Assembly (NCBI GenBank): GCA_030448005.1
Contig: JAUJNT010000002.1
Location: 68,356-132,355 of the forward strand
Length of the DNA stretch: 64,000 nt
Direction of reading: 5' to 3'
Source: Thermoleophilaceae bacterium
GTDB lineage: Bacteria > Actinomycetota > Thermoleophilia > Solirubrobacterales > Thermoleophilaceae
Both the position numbers and the translations under genes were made by a program. This document shows, in pieces, positions 44,297 through 53,018 of this stretch. Each line of letters opens with the position of its first letter. The first letter of the stretch is position 1. Below the pieces are notes generated by a model. The model was given only the letters and a program-made list of their open reading frames with translations. It made no database searches and was not told where the DNA came from.

Positions 44297-45042
44297 GTGC
44301 CCGTGTTCTCCGCCGAGGATCGCGAACGGCTGCGGGATGAGCTCGTCTCGGTAGCCCGGACCGATGGTCGCATCTGCGGCGCTGCGCTGACCGGGTCCGC
44401 CGCGCTCGGTCGCGAGGACCGGTGGTCGGACATCGATCTCGCCTTGTGCCTCGCCGCCGACGCCGACCGTGCGCAGGTGATCGCCGACTGGACCGAGGTG
44501 ATGTATGGCGAGCATGGTGCCGTCCATCACCTGGATGTGAGCCATGCTGAGACCCTCTATCGGGTCTTCCTTCTCCTCAGCACGCTCCAGGTCGACATCT
44601 CGTTCTGGTCGCCGGCGAAGTTCGGCGCTCTCGGCCCAAGCTTCCGCTTGCTGTTTGGAACCGCCGCGAAATCGCCGGCCGCAGCTGTGCCTAATGCCGT
44701 CGAGCTGATCGGCATGGGCTGGCTGTATGCGTTGCACGCTCGCTCGAGCATCGCACGCGGGCGTGTGTGGCAGGCGGAGTACATGGTGAGCGGCGTGCGA
44801 CCAGGTGCTCGCTCTTGCGTGCCTGCGCTACGGCGTGCCCGCGGTCCAGGCGCGCGGAGTGGACAGCCTTCCGCGGGAGGCGAACCGCGGGTGTCGCGAA
44901 GGCGCTGGTCCGCTCGCTCGACATTCCCGAGCTCAAGCGCGCCTTCACTGTGACCACGGAGGCCTTGCTAGTTGAGATCGAACGGAGCGATCCTGGACTG
45001 GCCGGCCGCTTGGCGGGGCCGCTCAGGGAGCTGGCCAGGTGA
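44297..45042 (+). pseudogene. Nucleotidyltransferase-domain protein, two frameshifts
   Basis: Starts VFSAEDRERLRDELVSVA; the catalytic core is ALTGSAALGREDRWSDIDLAL, with GS and the DxD pair of the Pol-beta-like superfamily (MNT or aminoglycoside-adenylyltransferase-like). The C-terminal helical part continues in other frames: DQVLALACLRYGVPAVQARG, then GVAKALVRSLDIPELKRAF. Breaks lie near 44795-44800 and 44885-44893. Complete as a protein if the bases are corrected. Target unknown. Confidence 0.75.
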
Positions 45043-45173
45043 GCATCATCTCGTGTCACCGCGACTGCGACGAGCTCCGGCGTTCACGTAACTTCGCCGT
45101 GAGCGCTCGGCATCGGGGAGCCGGCGCGAGTCAAGTGTTACTGCCCGGCCGGCCCGGACGGGCGGGCTGTCGC

Positions 45174-45830
45174 TCAGCCCTCCGATCTCCTCGCACGCAG
45201 CCACGCCATCGAGCCCGTCCGATCGACCGCGGCCGAGTCCCCGAACGCTTGGCGTGCAGTGGCCGTGAGCTCGGCAAGGCTCACTGGTGGCCCCACCTCG
45301 CCCGCGCGATGCAGGACTCGCAGGTAAGCGCCGCCGAGGGCGCGGTCGCGGATGAGCATCGACGCGAAGATCCGGCCCCCGGGCGCAACCTGCCGCCACA
45401 GTGCGGCGAGCGCAGACCAGGGGTCCTCGAGGACGTGCAGCGTCGCGAAGCAGCCGACGGTCGTGAAGCTCCCAGGCGCGAAGGGCAGGTCGCTCAGGTC
45501 GGCCTGAACGAGCGCCGCTGAAGCGCCTTCGAGGCGGCCGCTCGCGCGCGTGAGCATCCCAACCGACCGGTCGACGAGCACCAGAGCCCGCGACGCCCGG
45601 CGGTAGACGCCGGCGGTGAACACAGCGCTCCCACATCCGGCGTCGAGCATCGGGCCAGTACCGCTGGCGAGCGCCTCGGACGCAAATTCGCGATAGGCCG
45701 CGGTGCTCGTGCCCCACACGGCTCGGTTGTAGGCCTGGGCGCCCACCACGCGGTCGTAGACCGCCGCCTTGCGGTCGTACGGCGCCCCCTCATCGCCTGC
45801 CGGCAGCGCGCGCTGACCACGCCGTGCACC
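45174..45830 (-). CDS. Class-I SAM-dependent methyltransferase (Methyltransf_11 type)
   Basis: About 200 residues. KAAVYDRVVGAQAYNRAVWG, motif I MLDAGCGSAVFTAG, acidic VLVDRSVGML, then ADLSDLPFAPGSFTTVGCFA and LWRQVAPGGRIFASMLI. The core is complete; the small-molecule substrate is unknown. The start is unclear: the frame stays open into the CARDB protein remnant upstream and no good ATG/GTG lies at the domain edge. It may be a gene whose promoter end was lost when the two became joined. Confidence 0.75.
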   Translation of the reverse strand, partial: GARRGQRALPAGDEGAPYDRKAAVYDRVVGAQAYNRAVWGTSTAAYREFASEALASGTGPMLDAGCGSAVFTAGVYRRASRALVLVDRSVGMLTRASGRLEGASAALVQADLSDLPFAPGSFTTVGCFATLHVLEDPWSALAALWRQVAPGGRIFASMLIRDRALGGAYLRVLHRAGEVGPPVSLAELTATARQAFGDSAAVDRTGSMAWLRARRSEG

Positions 45831-46039
45831 GGGCGGAGGGTGCGCCCGGCGGCGAGAAGCGAACCAGGATCCGGGCCATCGACCACGACTCGCACCATCG
45901 CAAGCCATCGGGCCCCCGGCCCCGTCCAGGACCCAACCGGCCGGCCGGGGGAGTGCTTCGTGGCGCGGGTCGAAGGCGGTGAGAGGTAGCGGTATGGCCG
46001 CGCTCCCCGACCTTGGTGGCCGCGGACCCCGGCGTGGAA

Positions 46040-46784
46040 CACTACGTTCGAAGGTGTGCGGGCCGTCTGTGAGCGGCGCGGTCGGGGTGAACGTCCAGCC
46101 GGCGGCTGCGGTGCCGCACGCCGAGCAGGCGACTCCGGTGGTCGATGATCCGCCGCTGTCGACCTTCGCCTCGATCCGCGCGATGACGCTCCCGAACGCC
46201 TGCGCAGTGCCGGAGTAGGTCGGAGTGGTATCGGAAGTCACGCTCCCCTCTGGAAGGCCGCTGAGCCGAAGCGCTGGCGCTGCGGAGGTAGTGCTCGGCG
46301 GCGGTGGCGCCGGCGTGGGAGGGACCCCGGCCGGCACGACGATCCGGATCCGCCGCCTCGCCGACCCGCAGTTGTTGCGCTCGCGTTGCTCTCGCACCCG
46401 GCGGGTGTCGTCTGCGCGCGCGAGGAGGGCGTAGTTGCCGGTAGGGACGCCGGCAGGGACCCTGAGCGTCCGGAGCAGCCGCGCCCGCGTGCGCGGCCTG
46501 CGCGTACCGAGCCGCGGCCGGGGCTGAAGGCGGAGGTCCCCCCTTCCCTTGCGCCGGTCGCGCGAGAGATAGAAGCCGACACTTGACGGGCGTGCCGTGC
46601 CGGCGCCGCGGTTTCGCACGGTCACTGAAGCGGTCATCCGCGAGCCGGGCGCCTCCTTGGACGACGGGCTGCTCACCGCCCGCACCTGAAGATCCGGCTT
46701 CGGCGCGACCTCGCGGCTGCCGGGAGGGCGAGGACGGTACAGACGGCGGCGATGAGAACCCGCGTTCTCATCGAAGGCGGGCAA
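46040..46784 (-). pseudogene. CARDB plus Ig-like secreted protein, both ends lost
   Basis: CARDB domain: KPDLQVRAVSS, MTASVTVRNRGAGTARPSSV, GFYLSRDRRKGRGD, VPAGVPTGNYALLARADD and EQRERNNCGSA. Then a Pro linker and a bacterial Ig-like domain (LSGLPEGSVTSDTTPTYSGT, WTFTPTAPLTDGPHTFE). Such repeats occur in exported proteins of Thermoleophilia. No signal peptide precedes it (TTG start), and after the Ig domain the frame runs into non-family sequence and then the methyltransferase. A truncated fragment. Confidence 0.7.
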
Positions 46785-46819
46785 GTGGTCATTCTCTGTA
46801 GAAACGGCTTAGCAAAGGC

Positions 46820-47308
46820 CTAATTCGGCTCGTCGGGTGCTGGCGGAAGCTCACCCAACGGCAGCTGTGTTGCACACTCGATATGCCGAAGGACCTGGGT
46901 GACGTAGTAGTCGGAGTGAAGACCGTCGTCCTGGCGGGACTGCTCGACGCGGATTCGACACTCCAAGAAGTCGCCTTTGTGGAACGCCTCGCCGTGCTCG
47001 ACGCGAGCTAAGAACGCGTCGTCCTCGATGGTCGCCCAGAAGGTCGATTCGCCTTCGGTGAGCCGCCATTTGTTGCCCTCGATGAAGTTCGCAGCTGCGA
47101 TGGCGACCACCGTTTCGCACTCCCGCGATCCAAGGTCCTCAATCGTTTCCTCCGGGAGTTCAAAGGCGGGAACGTCGTCACTGCGAACGCTCACCGTGAT
47201 CTGATTCTCGCGGCGAAAGTCCAGCCGCTCGACGCCGGGTCGGCCCAGCGGTTCAACGACCGCCCGGGCCTTCTTGCGCACCTCGATCTTGCCCGAGGCA
47301 CGTATCAC
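46820..47308 (-). CDS. Hypothetical protein, N-terminus cut at an IS remnant
   Basis: 162 residues read from a GTG that lies inside the plus-strand transposase scrap, so the native start is probably lost. The sequence looks like a real protein: VVAIAAANFIEGNKWRLTEG, FWATIEDDAFLARVEHGEAF and a beta-rich KGDFLECRIRVEQ with HIECATQLPLG. No family is recognised. No membrane segments or signal peptide are seen. Confidence 0.5.
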   Translation of the reverse strand: MIRASGKIEVRKKARAVVEPLGRPGVERLDFRRENQITVSVRSDDVPAFELPEETIEDLGSRECETVVAIAAANFIEGNKWRLTEGESTFWATIEDDAFLARVEHGEAFHKGDFLECRIRVEQSRQDDGLHSDYYVTQVLRHIECATQLPLGELPPAPDEPN

Positions 47309-47422
47309 TCCGTGTCCAGCAAGTGGCTGCCCTCCTATCTTGCGGAATTCTGCTTTCGCTACAACGAGCGCAGCAACCCCAAGCCGATGTTCGACACGCT
47401 CCTAGAGAGGGCCGGATCATGA
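47292..47422 (+). pseudogene. 3' fragment of an IS1595-type transposase
   Basis: Plus-strand translation gives RGTYHSVSSKWLPSYLAEF, then CFRYNERSNPKPMFDTLLER and a TGA. This aligns with the C-terminus of the transposase at 3732-4307 (GTYHAVSHKWLQGYLNEY, YNRRNDRRAMF). Only about 42 residues remain; the catalytic part is gone. Its stop overlaps the ATG of the HTH gene at 47419. Confidence 0.75.
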
Positions 47423-47631
47423 ACGACCGAAGCCAGTACGTCCGCGAGGTCCGGAAGGCGGCCAACCGCCGCCAGAAGGCCGACGACGCTCGCCGTAAGG
47501 CGACTGCGGGCCTACGTGATTGGTGCCGCCAGGCTCACGAAGCCGGCGTGTCAATCACTGAGATCGCCGGGGTGGCGGGTCTTTCTCGTCAGGGTCTTTA
47601 CGACCTCTTGCGGGACCCGCGACCTTCTTAA
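47419..47631 (+). CDS. Small helix-turn-helix protein
   Basis: 70 residues. A charged N-terminal helix (EVRKAANRRQKADDARRKA) is followed by a resolvase/Hin-like HTH: VSITEIAGVAGLSRQGLYDLL. The ATG overlaps the transposase stop (ATGA), so it was probably translated with the transposase. It may be an IS accessory gene. The 3' 77 bp overlap a convergent small gene. Confidence 0.6.
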   Translation: MNDRSQYVREVRKAANRRQKADDARRKATAGLRDWCRQAHEAGVSITEIAGVAGLSRQGLYDLLRDPRPS

Positions 47632-47716
47632 CGAGGTCTACGAACTCGCTTCGCTTCGGAACAGGGATTTCCAGACCCTTCGGCGTCCTTTGCTTTGGCT
47701 CTCGCTGATCGCTCAT
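47555..47716 (-). CDS. Small basic protein next to an IS1595 remnant
   Basis: 53 residues from ATG 47716. TPKGLEIPVPKRSEFVDLVK with KVAGPARGRKD matches the pattern PKG-x-(I/A)P-x-PK-R-x-D/E-F/V...KxAGPxRGR seen in the tail of the remnant at 4332-4734. Both lie just after an IS1595-type transposase end and run towards it. Function unknown. The overlap with the HTH gene on the other strand lowers confidence. Confidence 0.45.
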   Translation of the reverse strand: MSDQREPKQRTPKGLEIPVPKRSEFVDLVKKVAGPARGRKDPDEKDPPPRRSQ

Positions 47717-47825
47717 CCCGTCCGAAACCCACTCTACCTTGCAGCTTCGGCCGCAGGCCGCCGTCCCTGATCCCTGCAAAGAAACGGGACGACGACCCTA
47801 GGCGAAACCACTACCGGGAGGGCAA

Positions 47826-48029
47826 ATGCCCATCCTGCGTTACAAGCCGGGGGATGAAGCCCCCGCCAGCACGACGTACGCCCTGGTCGGCCACTACGGC
47901 GAGTCCACGGACTTCGTCATGTGGCTCAACCAGGGTGAGCGGTTCCCGTTCGTGACGGTTGCCGCTGACTACGGGCCGTTCTGGTACGTCCGCGTGGACA
48001 TAGCCCACGAGAGCACCAGAGCCGCCTAG
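47826..48029 (+). CDS. Small conserved-looking protein (YjzC-like pattern)
   Basis: 67 residues; GGGAGGGC five to ten bases before the ATG is a good ribosome-binding site. RYKPGDEAPASTTYALVGHYGE resembles the KPGxxAPxSGxYxxxG opening of small YjzC-like proteins. It is followed by LNQGERFPFVTVAADYGPFWYV. No Cys or membrane segment. Function unknown. A hairpin follows the stop. Confidence 0.55.
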   Translation: MPILRYKPGDEAPASTTYALVGHYGESTDFVMWLNQGERFPFVTVAADYGPFWYVRVDIAHESTRAA

Positions 48030-48036
48030 ACAGACC

Positions 48037-48073
48037 GTCCGCGGCCCTCGGCCTTCTGTCGGGGGGCGCGGAC
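48037..48073 (+). terminator. Hairpin after the small protein gene
   Basis: GTCCGCGGCCC and GGGGCGCGGAC pair over 11 bp with one mismatch and a 15-base loop, beginning 8 bp past the stop codon. No T-tract. Confidence 0.4.
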
Positions 48074-48454
48074 ACAATCCATCCGCCGCTCGGTCGGAAA
48101 CCGGGGCCGTCGCGTACCTATCCAAACGCCTAGCAAGCGGGAACGCGGCGGCTCCGGCTATTTCCGGGGTGGCGATCATCTGATTGGTGGGGTGCTGCTG
48201 GCTGACAGTGCTCGCCGCTGGTTGCCCCTCAGCGGCCAAGTGTCCGACGTCTGCCCGGACGCCGGACACCATGCTATCCGCATCGGACGGAACTAGCCGC
48301 AGCACGCCGGAGCGCGCCGCTTCAAGCCGCATAGAGCCGAACGAAGGGATCGGCCTTGGCGGGTGGTGTGGGATTGGGGCTGCTTATACATCGAATGACC
48401 ACTTGCCCGAAGGCGAGAGTACGACCGATGCTGCTCCGCCCGGATGCGGCCGCC

Positions 48455-48700
48455 GTGGAGTCCACCATCCAGCGGGCGATGGCCAGCCCGAGACCGGTCC
48501 CGCCGTCCGATGCGTGGGCGGAGTCTGACCGGTAGAAGCGCTCGAAGACGCGGTCCTCCGCGGGGATGCCCGGTCCCTCGTCCGCCACGGTCAGCTCGAC
48601 GGGTCCGTCATCGGGCGCGAACGCGCCGATGGCTACTCGCCCCCCACCGGGGCGAGTGGCGGATCGCGTTCTCGAGCTTGGTCTTGATCGACCCGACTCG
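48455..48700 (-). pseudogene. Sensor histidine kinase ATPase-domain fragment
   Basis: Only the HATPase core is left: N box LENAIRHSP, then in a shifted frame GRVAIGAF, D box VADEGPGIP, FERFYRSD and G box GGTGLGLAIARWMVD. The frame breaks at a G-run near 48640-48655. The upstream HAMP/HisKA part and the final strand are missing. The flank 48074-48454 holds no recognisable gene. Confidence 0.75.
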
Positions 48701-48871
48701 GAGGGTGTGAGGTCCGGGGCGAGGGTTATGTGGAGGTTCTGTGCGGGCCGGCGGGGCCGCGTCAGGCGTTTCAAAGTGGCGCCTCGTTGCCAAACCCGCA
48801 CGCCGTGGTCCACTCGCTCGCTGTCCGGAAGCGAGGCATTCGAGAGCCGAGGGTCCCGCTACGGTGGGTCG

Positions 48872-49735
48872 GTGCGACTAGCGACCTGGAACGTCAACTC
48901 GGTCAAGCAGCGCGTGCCGCGGCTGCTGCCGTGGCTGGATGAGCGACAGCCGGACGTGGTCTGCCTCCAGGAGACCAAGCTCACCGACGAGGCGTTCGCC
49001 GAACTGCTCGGGGCCGAGCTCGCCGATCGCGACTATGCGGTGGCAGCTCACGGGCAGGCGACGTGGAACGGGGTGGCGATCCTCTCGCGTGTGGGGCTGG
49101 ACGACGTGTCGCCGGGGCTCGCCGGTGCGCCGGGGTTCCCGCATCCGGAGGCGCGCGCGGTGTCCGCCATCTGTGGCGGGATCCGGGTGGTCTCGGTGTA
49201 CGTGCCGAACGGGCGCGAGCCGCGCTCCGAGCACTACGCGTACAAGCTCGCCTGGCTGGCCTCGCTGCGGGAGGCGGTCGCCGCAGACCCGGACGCCACG
49301 GTCGTATGTGGGGACATGAACATCGCGCCGAGCGACGACGACGTGTTCGATCCGGACGCCTACATCGGACAGACCCACGTCACGCCGCCCGAGCGGGCGG
49401 CTCTGGCGGAGCTTGAGGCCGTCGGCTTGCGAGACGTCGTGCGCGATCGCTGGCCGTGCGAGCGCGTGTTCACCTACTGGGACTACCGGGCTGGAATGTT
49501 CCACCGGGACCTCGGGATGCGGATCGATCTGGTGCTGGCCGGCGCGTCGGTCGCCGGCCGTGTTCGGGCGGCATGGGTGGACCGGCAGGCCCGCAAGGGC
49601 AGCGGGCCGAGCGATCACGCGCCTGTGATCGTAGATCTGGACGAGGCGCCGGACGGGGACATCGGCCCAGTCGTGCCGCCGCCCTCCGCTCCGGCGGCCA
49701 GGCGCGGCTCTCGGAAGCTGCCGCAGGCTCCGTAA
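48872..49735 (+). CDS. xth: Exodeoxyribonuclease III / AP endonuclease
   Basis: 287 residues from a GTG (RLATWNVNSVKQR). Metal-site residues: N in WNVNS, E in CLQETKL, Y in SVYVPNG, D/N in CGDMNIAPSD, D in RIDLVLA and the terminal SDHAPVIVD His. Cuts abasic sites and degrades 3' ends, in step with Nei and UDG. A Pro/Ala/Arg-rich tail of about 30 residues is extra. TACGGT at 48860-48865 is six bases before the GTG, again a leaderless-type -10. Convergent with the second LigD-type gene. Confidence 0.95.
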   Translation: MRLATWNVNSVKQRVPRLLPWLDERQPDVVCLQETKLTDEAFAELLGAELADRDYAVAAHGQATWNGVAILSRVGLDDVSPGLAGAPGFPHPEARAVSAICGGIRVVSVYVPNGREPRSEHYAYKLAWLASLREAVAADPDATVVCGDMNIAPSDDDVFDPDAYIGQTHVTPPERAALAELEAVGLRDVVRDRWPCERVFTYWDYRAGMFHRDLGMRIDLVLAGASVAGRVRAAWVDRQARKGSGPSDHAPVIVDLDEAPDGDIGPVVPPPSAPAARRGSRKLPQAP

Positions 49736-49756
49736 AGGGTGCGTCGCAGGCAGCCG

Positions 49757-50824
49757 TTATTCCCGCGGGCGGTCCCGGTCGCGCGAGGGTTGAACGCGCT
49801 TTGGCTCTCCCGGCATCTTCGGGTAGTCGGGCGGATAGGGCATGTCCCCCTCTCCCTCCGAGGCATCGTTCTCGTACATGTCGAGCAGCGGCTGAAGCGA
49901 GTGCGCGGCGTCGTCGATCGCGGCGTGGCGATCGCCGACCTCGGCAAAGCGGGCGGGCATCGTCGCCACCGTGAAGTCCTCGGGCGCGACCTCGGCGAGC
50001 TCGTCCCAGGTCACCGGTGCCGACACCGGCGCGCCGGCCTTCGGGCGCACGCTGTAGGCCGAGGCGATGGTGCGGTCGCGCGCATTCTGGTTGTAGTCGA
50101 CGAAGATGCGCTCGCCGCGCTCCTCCTTCCACCACTTGGTCGTCACCTGGCCCGGGAGACTCCGCTCGAGCTCGCGCCCGAAGGCGATCGCGGCGTGCCG
50201 CACGTCGGTGAACGTCCAACGGGGCTCGATCCGGACGTAGATGTGGACACCTCGGCCTCCGGAGGTCTTCGGAAAGCCGACGTAGCCGAGCTCGTCGAGA
50301 AGCACGCGCGCCTCGGCGGCGACACGCACGGCGTCGGCGAAGTCGGTGCCCGGCTGCGGGTCGAGGTCGAGGCGCAGCTCGTCGGGATGGTCGACGTCGT
50401 CGTCACGCACCGGCCACGGGTGAAACGTGATCGCACCCATCTGGGCGGCCCAGCCGACGACGGCCACCTCGGTGGGGCAGATCTCATCCGCGTGGCGACC
50501 CGACGGGAACTGGATCCGCGCGGTCTGCACGTAGTCGGGAGCGCCGCGCGGGATGCGCTTCTGAAAGAAGGCGTCGCCCCCGCCTTTCTCGCGCGTCGAG
50601 AGCGCGATGCCGGGGTGCACGCCCTTGGGCCAGCGCTCGAGCGTCGTCGGCCGCCGCTCGAGCGCGCGCATGATGCCCTCGCCGACAGCGAGGTAGTACT
50701 TGACGACGTCGAGCTTGGTGAGGGCGCCCGAGCGGCCGGTCTGGGGAAATATCACGCGATCCGGGCTCGACACGCGCAGGTCGCGCCCGCCGGCGTCGAC
50801 GATGGTGGCCTCGGACGGCGGCAT
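49757..50824 (-). CDS. LigD-type polymerase/primase domain protein, second paralogue
   Basis: 355 residues. Landmarks: SSPDRVIFPQTG, TTLERWPKGV, FFQKRIPRGAPDYVQT, catalytic LRLDLDPQPG (two Asp), TSGGRGVHIYVRI with the nucleotide-binding His intact, and FVDYNQNARDRTIASAYSVRP. The C-terminal 50 residues are a Pro/charged tail (YPPDYPKMPGEP). It belongs to a different LigD-polymerase subgroup from 1746-2651. No ligase or phosphoesterase domain is attached. It may serve NHEJ gap filling or excision repair next to exonuclease III. Confidence 0.92.
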   Translation of the reverse strand: MPPSEATIVDAGGRDLRVSSPDRVIFPQTGRSGALTKLDVVKYYLAVGEGIMRALERRPTTLERWPKGVHPGIALSTREKGGGDAFFQKRIPRGAPDYVQTARIQFPSGRHADEICPTEVAVVGWAAQMGAITFHPWPVRDDDVDHPDELRLDLDPQPGTDFADAVRVAAEARVLLDELGYVGFPKTSGGRGVHIYVRIEPRWTFTDVRHAAIAFGRELERSLPGQVTTKWWKEERGERIFVDYNQNARDRTIASAYSVRPKAGAPVSAPVTWDELAEVAPEDFTVATMPARFAEVGDRHAAIDDAAHSLQPLLDMYENDASEGEGDMPYPPDYPKMPGEPKRVQPSRDRDRPRE

Positions 50825-51021
50825 GCGCCCGGAGTTCTACGGCAACGCCGTCAGGGGCACCAGGCCCGACCCATGATGCCGCCCTGGCTTGGCCAGCCGG
50901 CGCTCAGCGTGGAGGCTCAGGTCAACGCGGCTCGAACCGGTGCACCTCAGGTGGCCCTCTTCGGGGGAAGAGACTGCTAGACGACCAGGGCTCCAAGCGG
51001 AAGGAGACCTGCGATCACGAG

Positions 51022-51068
51022 ATGGCGAGGGCCGGAATCGAACCGGCGACACCACGATTTTCAGTCGT
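51022..51068 (-). repeat. Left attachment-site repeat (3' part of tRNA-Phe)
   Basis: Identical over 47 bp to 61710-61756. Covers the anticodon arm from ACGACTGAAAATCGT through the T arm and the acceptor 3' strand. The 5' half of the tRNA is absent, so this is not a tRNA gene. Confidence 0.9.
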
Positions 51069-51431
51069 CCCCAGGGGTTCAAAGGGGGTCGCCACGAGTC
51101 CTCGTGAGTAGACGAATCCCTGCAATCCTCCGAAATCAGGTTCGTGCGCATCAGCACGTGGTAACGCGCTTGCCGGATCCCCGTGGACCTCTGGTGGCCC
51201 ACGCCAGACGATGGCTGGGCGGACGCGCTGATGCTCGGAGGCGATCGAGACGAGCCACCCGTGTGTCTGCGGAGCGGGCGGCACCCGCCCAGCGAGGCGA
51301 CTACTCACACCTTTGGACGTAGGGCGGGCGCGGGGAGCGGCTGGATAGCTTGAGGCGACGATCGCCGCGGTACGCGAGCGGACGCCGGCCGGGCGTCCGC
51401 GTCCGCAGCGGGCACTAGCTTCGAGGCGACG
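51069..51431. other. Gap inside the left island edge
   Basis: No gene is convincing on either strand. The long minus-strand frame here is only the shadow of the toxin-like gene to its right. No repeat or hairpin stands out. Confidence 0.5.
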
Positions 51432-51713
51432 ATGGCGGACGTCGTTCACGAACTGCTCGCCACCGAGGCTGCGATCGAGAAGCTCGGCGCCCGGAGCATC
51501 AACGGCAGAGGAAGCCGGACAGGTGCCGCGGAACCAACACGTCACCGTCCGCAACCCCCACGGAGGCGCACGGCCAGCTAAGCGTCGGCCCTCGGGGGTC
51601 TCACCGACGGCGTGGGGGAGCTCACGCTCGTTATCGAGCAGACGATTGACCCAACGACGTGGCTGGTCATCACCGGCTGGCACTCGACGGACACCGAGCG
51701 TAACCTGCTCTGA
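51432..51713 (+). pseudogene. Toxin-like small protein, frameshifted
   Basis: Frames join to ADVVHELLATEAAIEKLGAR, then EEAGQVPRNQHVTVRNP, then LTLVIEQTIDPTTWLVITGW ending DTERNLL. This is the shape of short actinobacterial proteins resembling BrnT/DUF4258 toxins: about 90 residues, beta-rich core, ending next to an antitoxin-like gene. Breaks lie near 51495 and 51590. The next gene starts 6 bp on. The toxin assignment is tentative. Confidence 0.5.
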
Positions 51714-51719
51714 GAACCC

Positions 51720-51962
51720 ATGGGCACCGATCCTTGGACAGCAGACGATCCGCAGACGGGCGACTTCGACGCCGAGCTAGTGACGATCGACTCCGCCTAC
51801 GTCGATCGTCGCGACGGCGACCCCCAGGCAAAGCTGCGAATCCTCGACAGCGTGGAGGGCGACGACGCCCGTCGACTCGAGCGGATCGCCGAAGCCCGCG
51901 GCAACACTCCGCACGAAGTCGTCGCCGAGCTCCTGCGCGACGCCGACCGCCCGGCCGCCTGA
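51720..51962 (+). CDS. Antitoxin-like small acidic protein
   Basis: 80 residues, acidic N-terminus (DDPQTGDFDAELVTID), then a helical end RRLERIAEARGNTPHEVVAE, which resembles the ribbon-helix-helix or helical segment of type II antitoxins. It overlaps nothing and follows the toxin-like gene by 6 bp. The order toxin-antitoxin is the BrnT/BrnA order. Function inferred only from layout and size. Confidence 0.5.
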   Translation: MGTDPWTADDPQTGDFDAELVTIDSAYVDRRDGDPQAKLRILDSVEGDDARRLERIAEARGNTPHEVVAELLRDADRPAA

Positions 51963-52284
51963 ATCCGGCCAGTCGCGGAACGCGACACACCCTGGCCACT
52001 CGATGAGCCGCAGCAGCGCAACCGCAAAGCCCTGACAGACCAGATGCACTGTGTGCCGCTGTCACAGTTCGCGCGAGACGGCTCCTCGGGACCCGCCAGC
52101 GGTCGGGCCGCCCGCGAAAGGCAGCGCATCGCCCGGTGTAGCCGCGGCTACCGCAACCACGCCGAAGCAGGAGCGAGAGGGGAGATCAGCCGGACGAAGC
52201 GAGAGTCCCCGATTCGTCGAAAAGCGGCAGCGCCCGACACGTGTGGTCGGACTAACCCGTCTCTGCCATCTACGTTGAGGGGCC
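51963..52284. other. Gap, nothing recognised
   Basis: Frames are short and without bias. No hairpin with long arms is seen. Confidence 0.5.
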
Positions 52285-52944
52285 ATGAATGGGTCCGTGA
52301 ACGAGAGCAGCGACGACCGTGCGCGACTAAAGCAAGCCCTCGTCGATTACCAGGCCGCACTCTTGAGTTCCCAGGCCGCACTCTTGAGCACTGCCTCGTC
52401 GTTCAACGCGCCGCCTTTCCGCCCGGTCGGCGGGGCCACCCGACCGATCGTGGCGGCGCTCCGGACTGTGCTCGACAAGAAGGGCATGGAGGCCTCGCTT
52501 CGACCGATCAGAACCGCCTCGGAAGAGGTAGTCCGGTGCTTCGCGACCGCCGCTGGCGTTGACGAGCAAACGGCCAAAGCGAACGTGCAGCCGCTGCGCA
52601 AAGAGCTAGGAGTCTTGGCTGTCGCGGGGAATAGCCCGTTCCCCGCGACCATGAGCTGGAACAGGACGGCTGACGGTGAGGCCGTCAAGCAGACTGGGGA
52701 CTCGGCTGCGGAGCCGCTCGCACGGCGCTCGGAGCGACTGAACGCCGCCGCAGTGGATGCTCTGCTGCGGTTCTACCTCGAGGGTCGGCATCCTCCGCAC
52801 GATGAACCGTTCGCGGAAACGCGCCGGGCATGGGATGCCTACGAGTCGGTGCGGCTACGGCGCTTTCGAAGGCGTGCGCGCGTAGCGGCTTCCGAGCGCC
52901 ACCAGGCGGCATGGAAGCGCTGGGCGGCCGCCCAGCAAGTCTGA
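52285..52944 (+). CDS. Hypothetical helical protein
   Basis: 219 residues. Near the N-terminus a 21-bp tandem duplication gives LSSQAALLS twice. The middle (IVAALRTVLDKKGMEASLRP, VVRCFATAAGVDEQTAKANV) is helical, and the C-terminus is very basic (RLRRFRRRARVAASERHQAAW). No family recognised, no membrane segment. The basic tail could bind nucleic acid. Confidence 0.5.
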   Translation: MNGSVNESSDDRARLKQALVDYQAALLSSQAALLSTASSFNAPPFRPVGGATRPIVAALRTVLDKKGMEASLRPIRTASEEVVRCFATAAGVDEQTAKANVQPLRKELGVLAVAGNSPFPATMSWNRTADGEAVKQTGDSAAEPLARRSERLNAAAVDALLRFYLEGRHPPHDEPFAETRRAWDAYESVRLRRFRRRARVAASERHQAAWKRWAAAQQV

Positions 52945-53018
52945 CCGCCACTCCCGCCTTCGTCGAACAGCAGGAGCCGCCTTCGGCCGTGGTTGCCTGA
53001 GACCGTGAAGGCGTCGAC

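Noticed and set aside
45494-46042. Separate gene between the methyltransferase and the CARDB remnant
   Set aside because: No domain, no ribosome-binding site, and it overlaps the methyltransferase core in another frame.
51022-51068. A second tRNA gene
   Set aside because: Only the 3' part of tRNA-Phe is present; there is no D arm or 5' acceptor strand, so it is an attachment repeat.
52330-52400. Repeat array (two 21-bp units)
   Set aside because: Only two units, in frame inside a gene; a local tandem duplication, not a CRISPR or iteron array. No CRISPR array is seen anywhere in the window.
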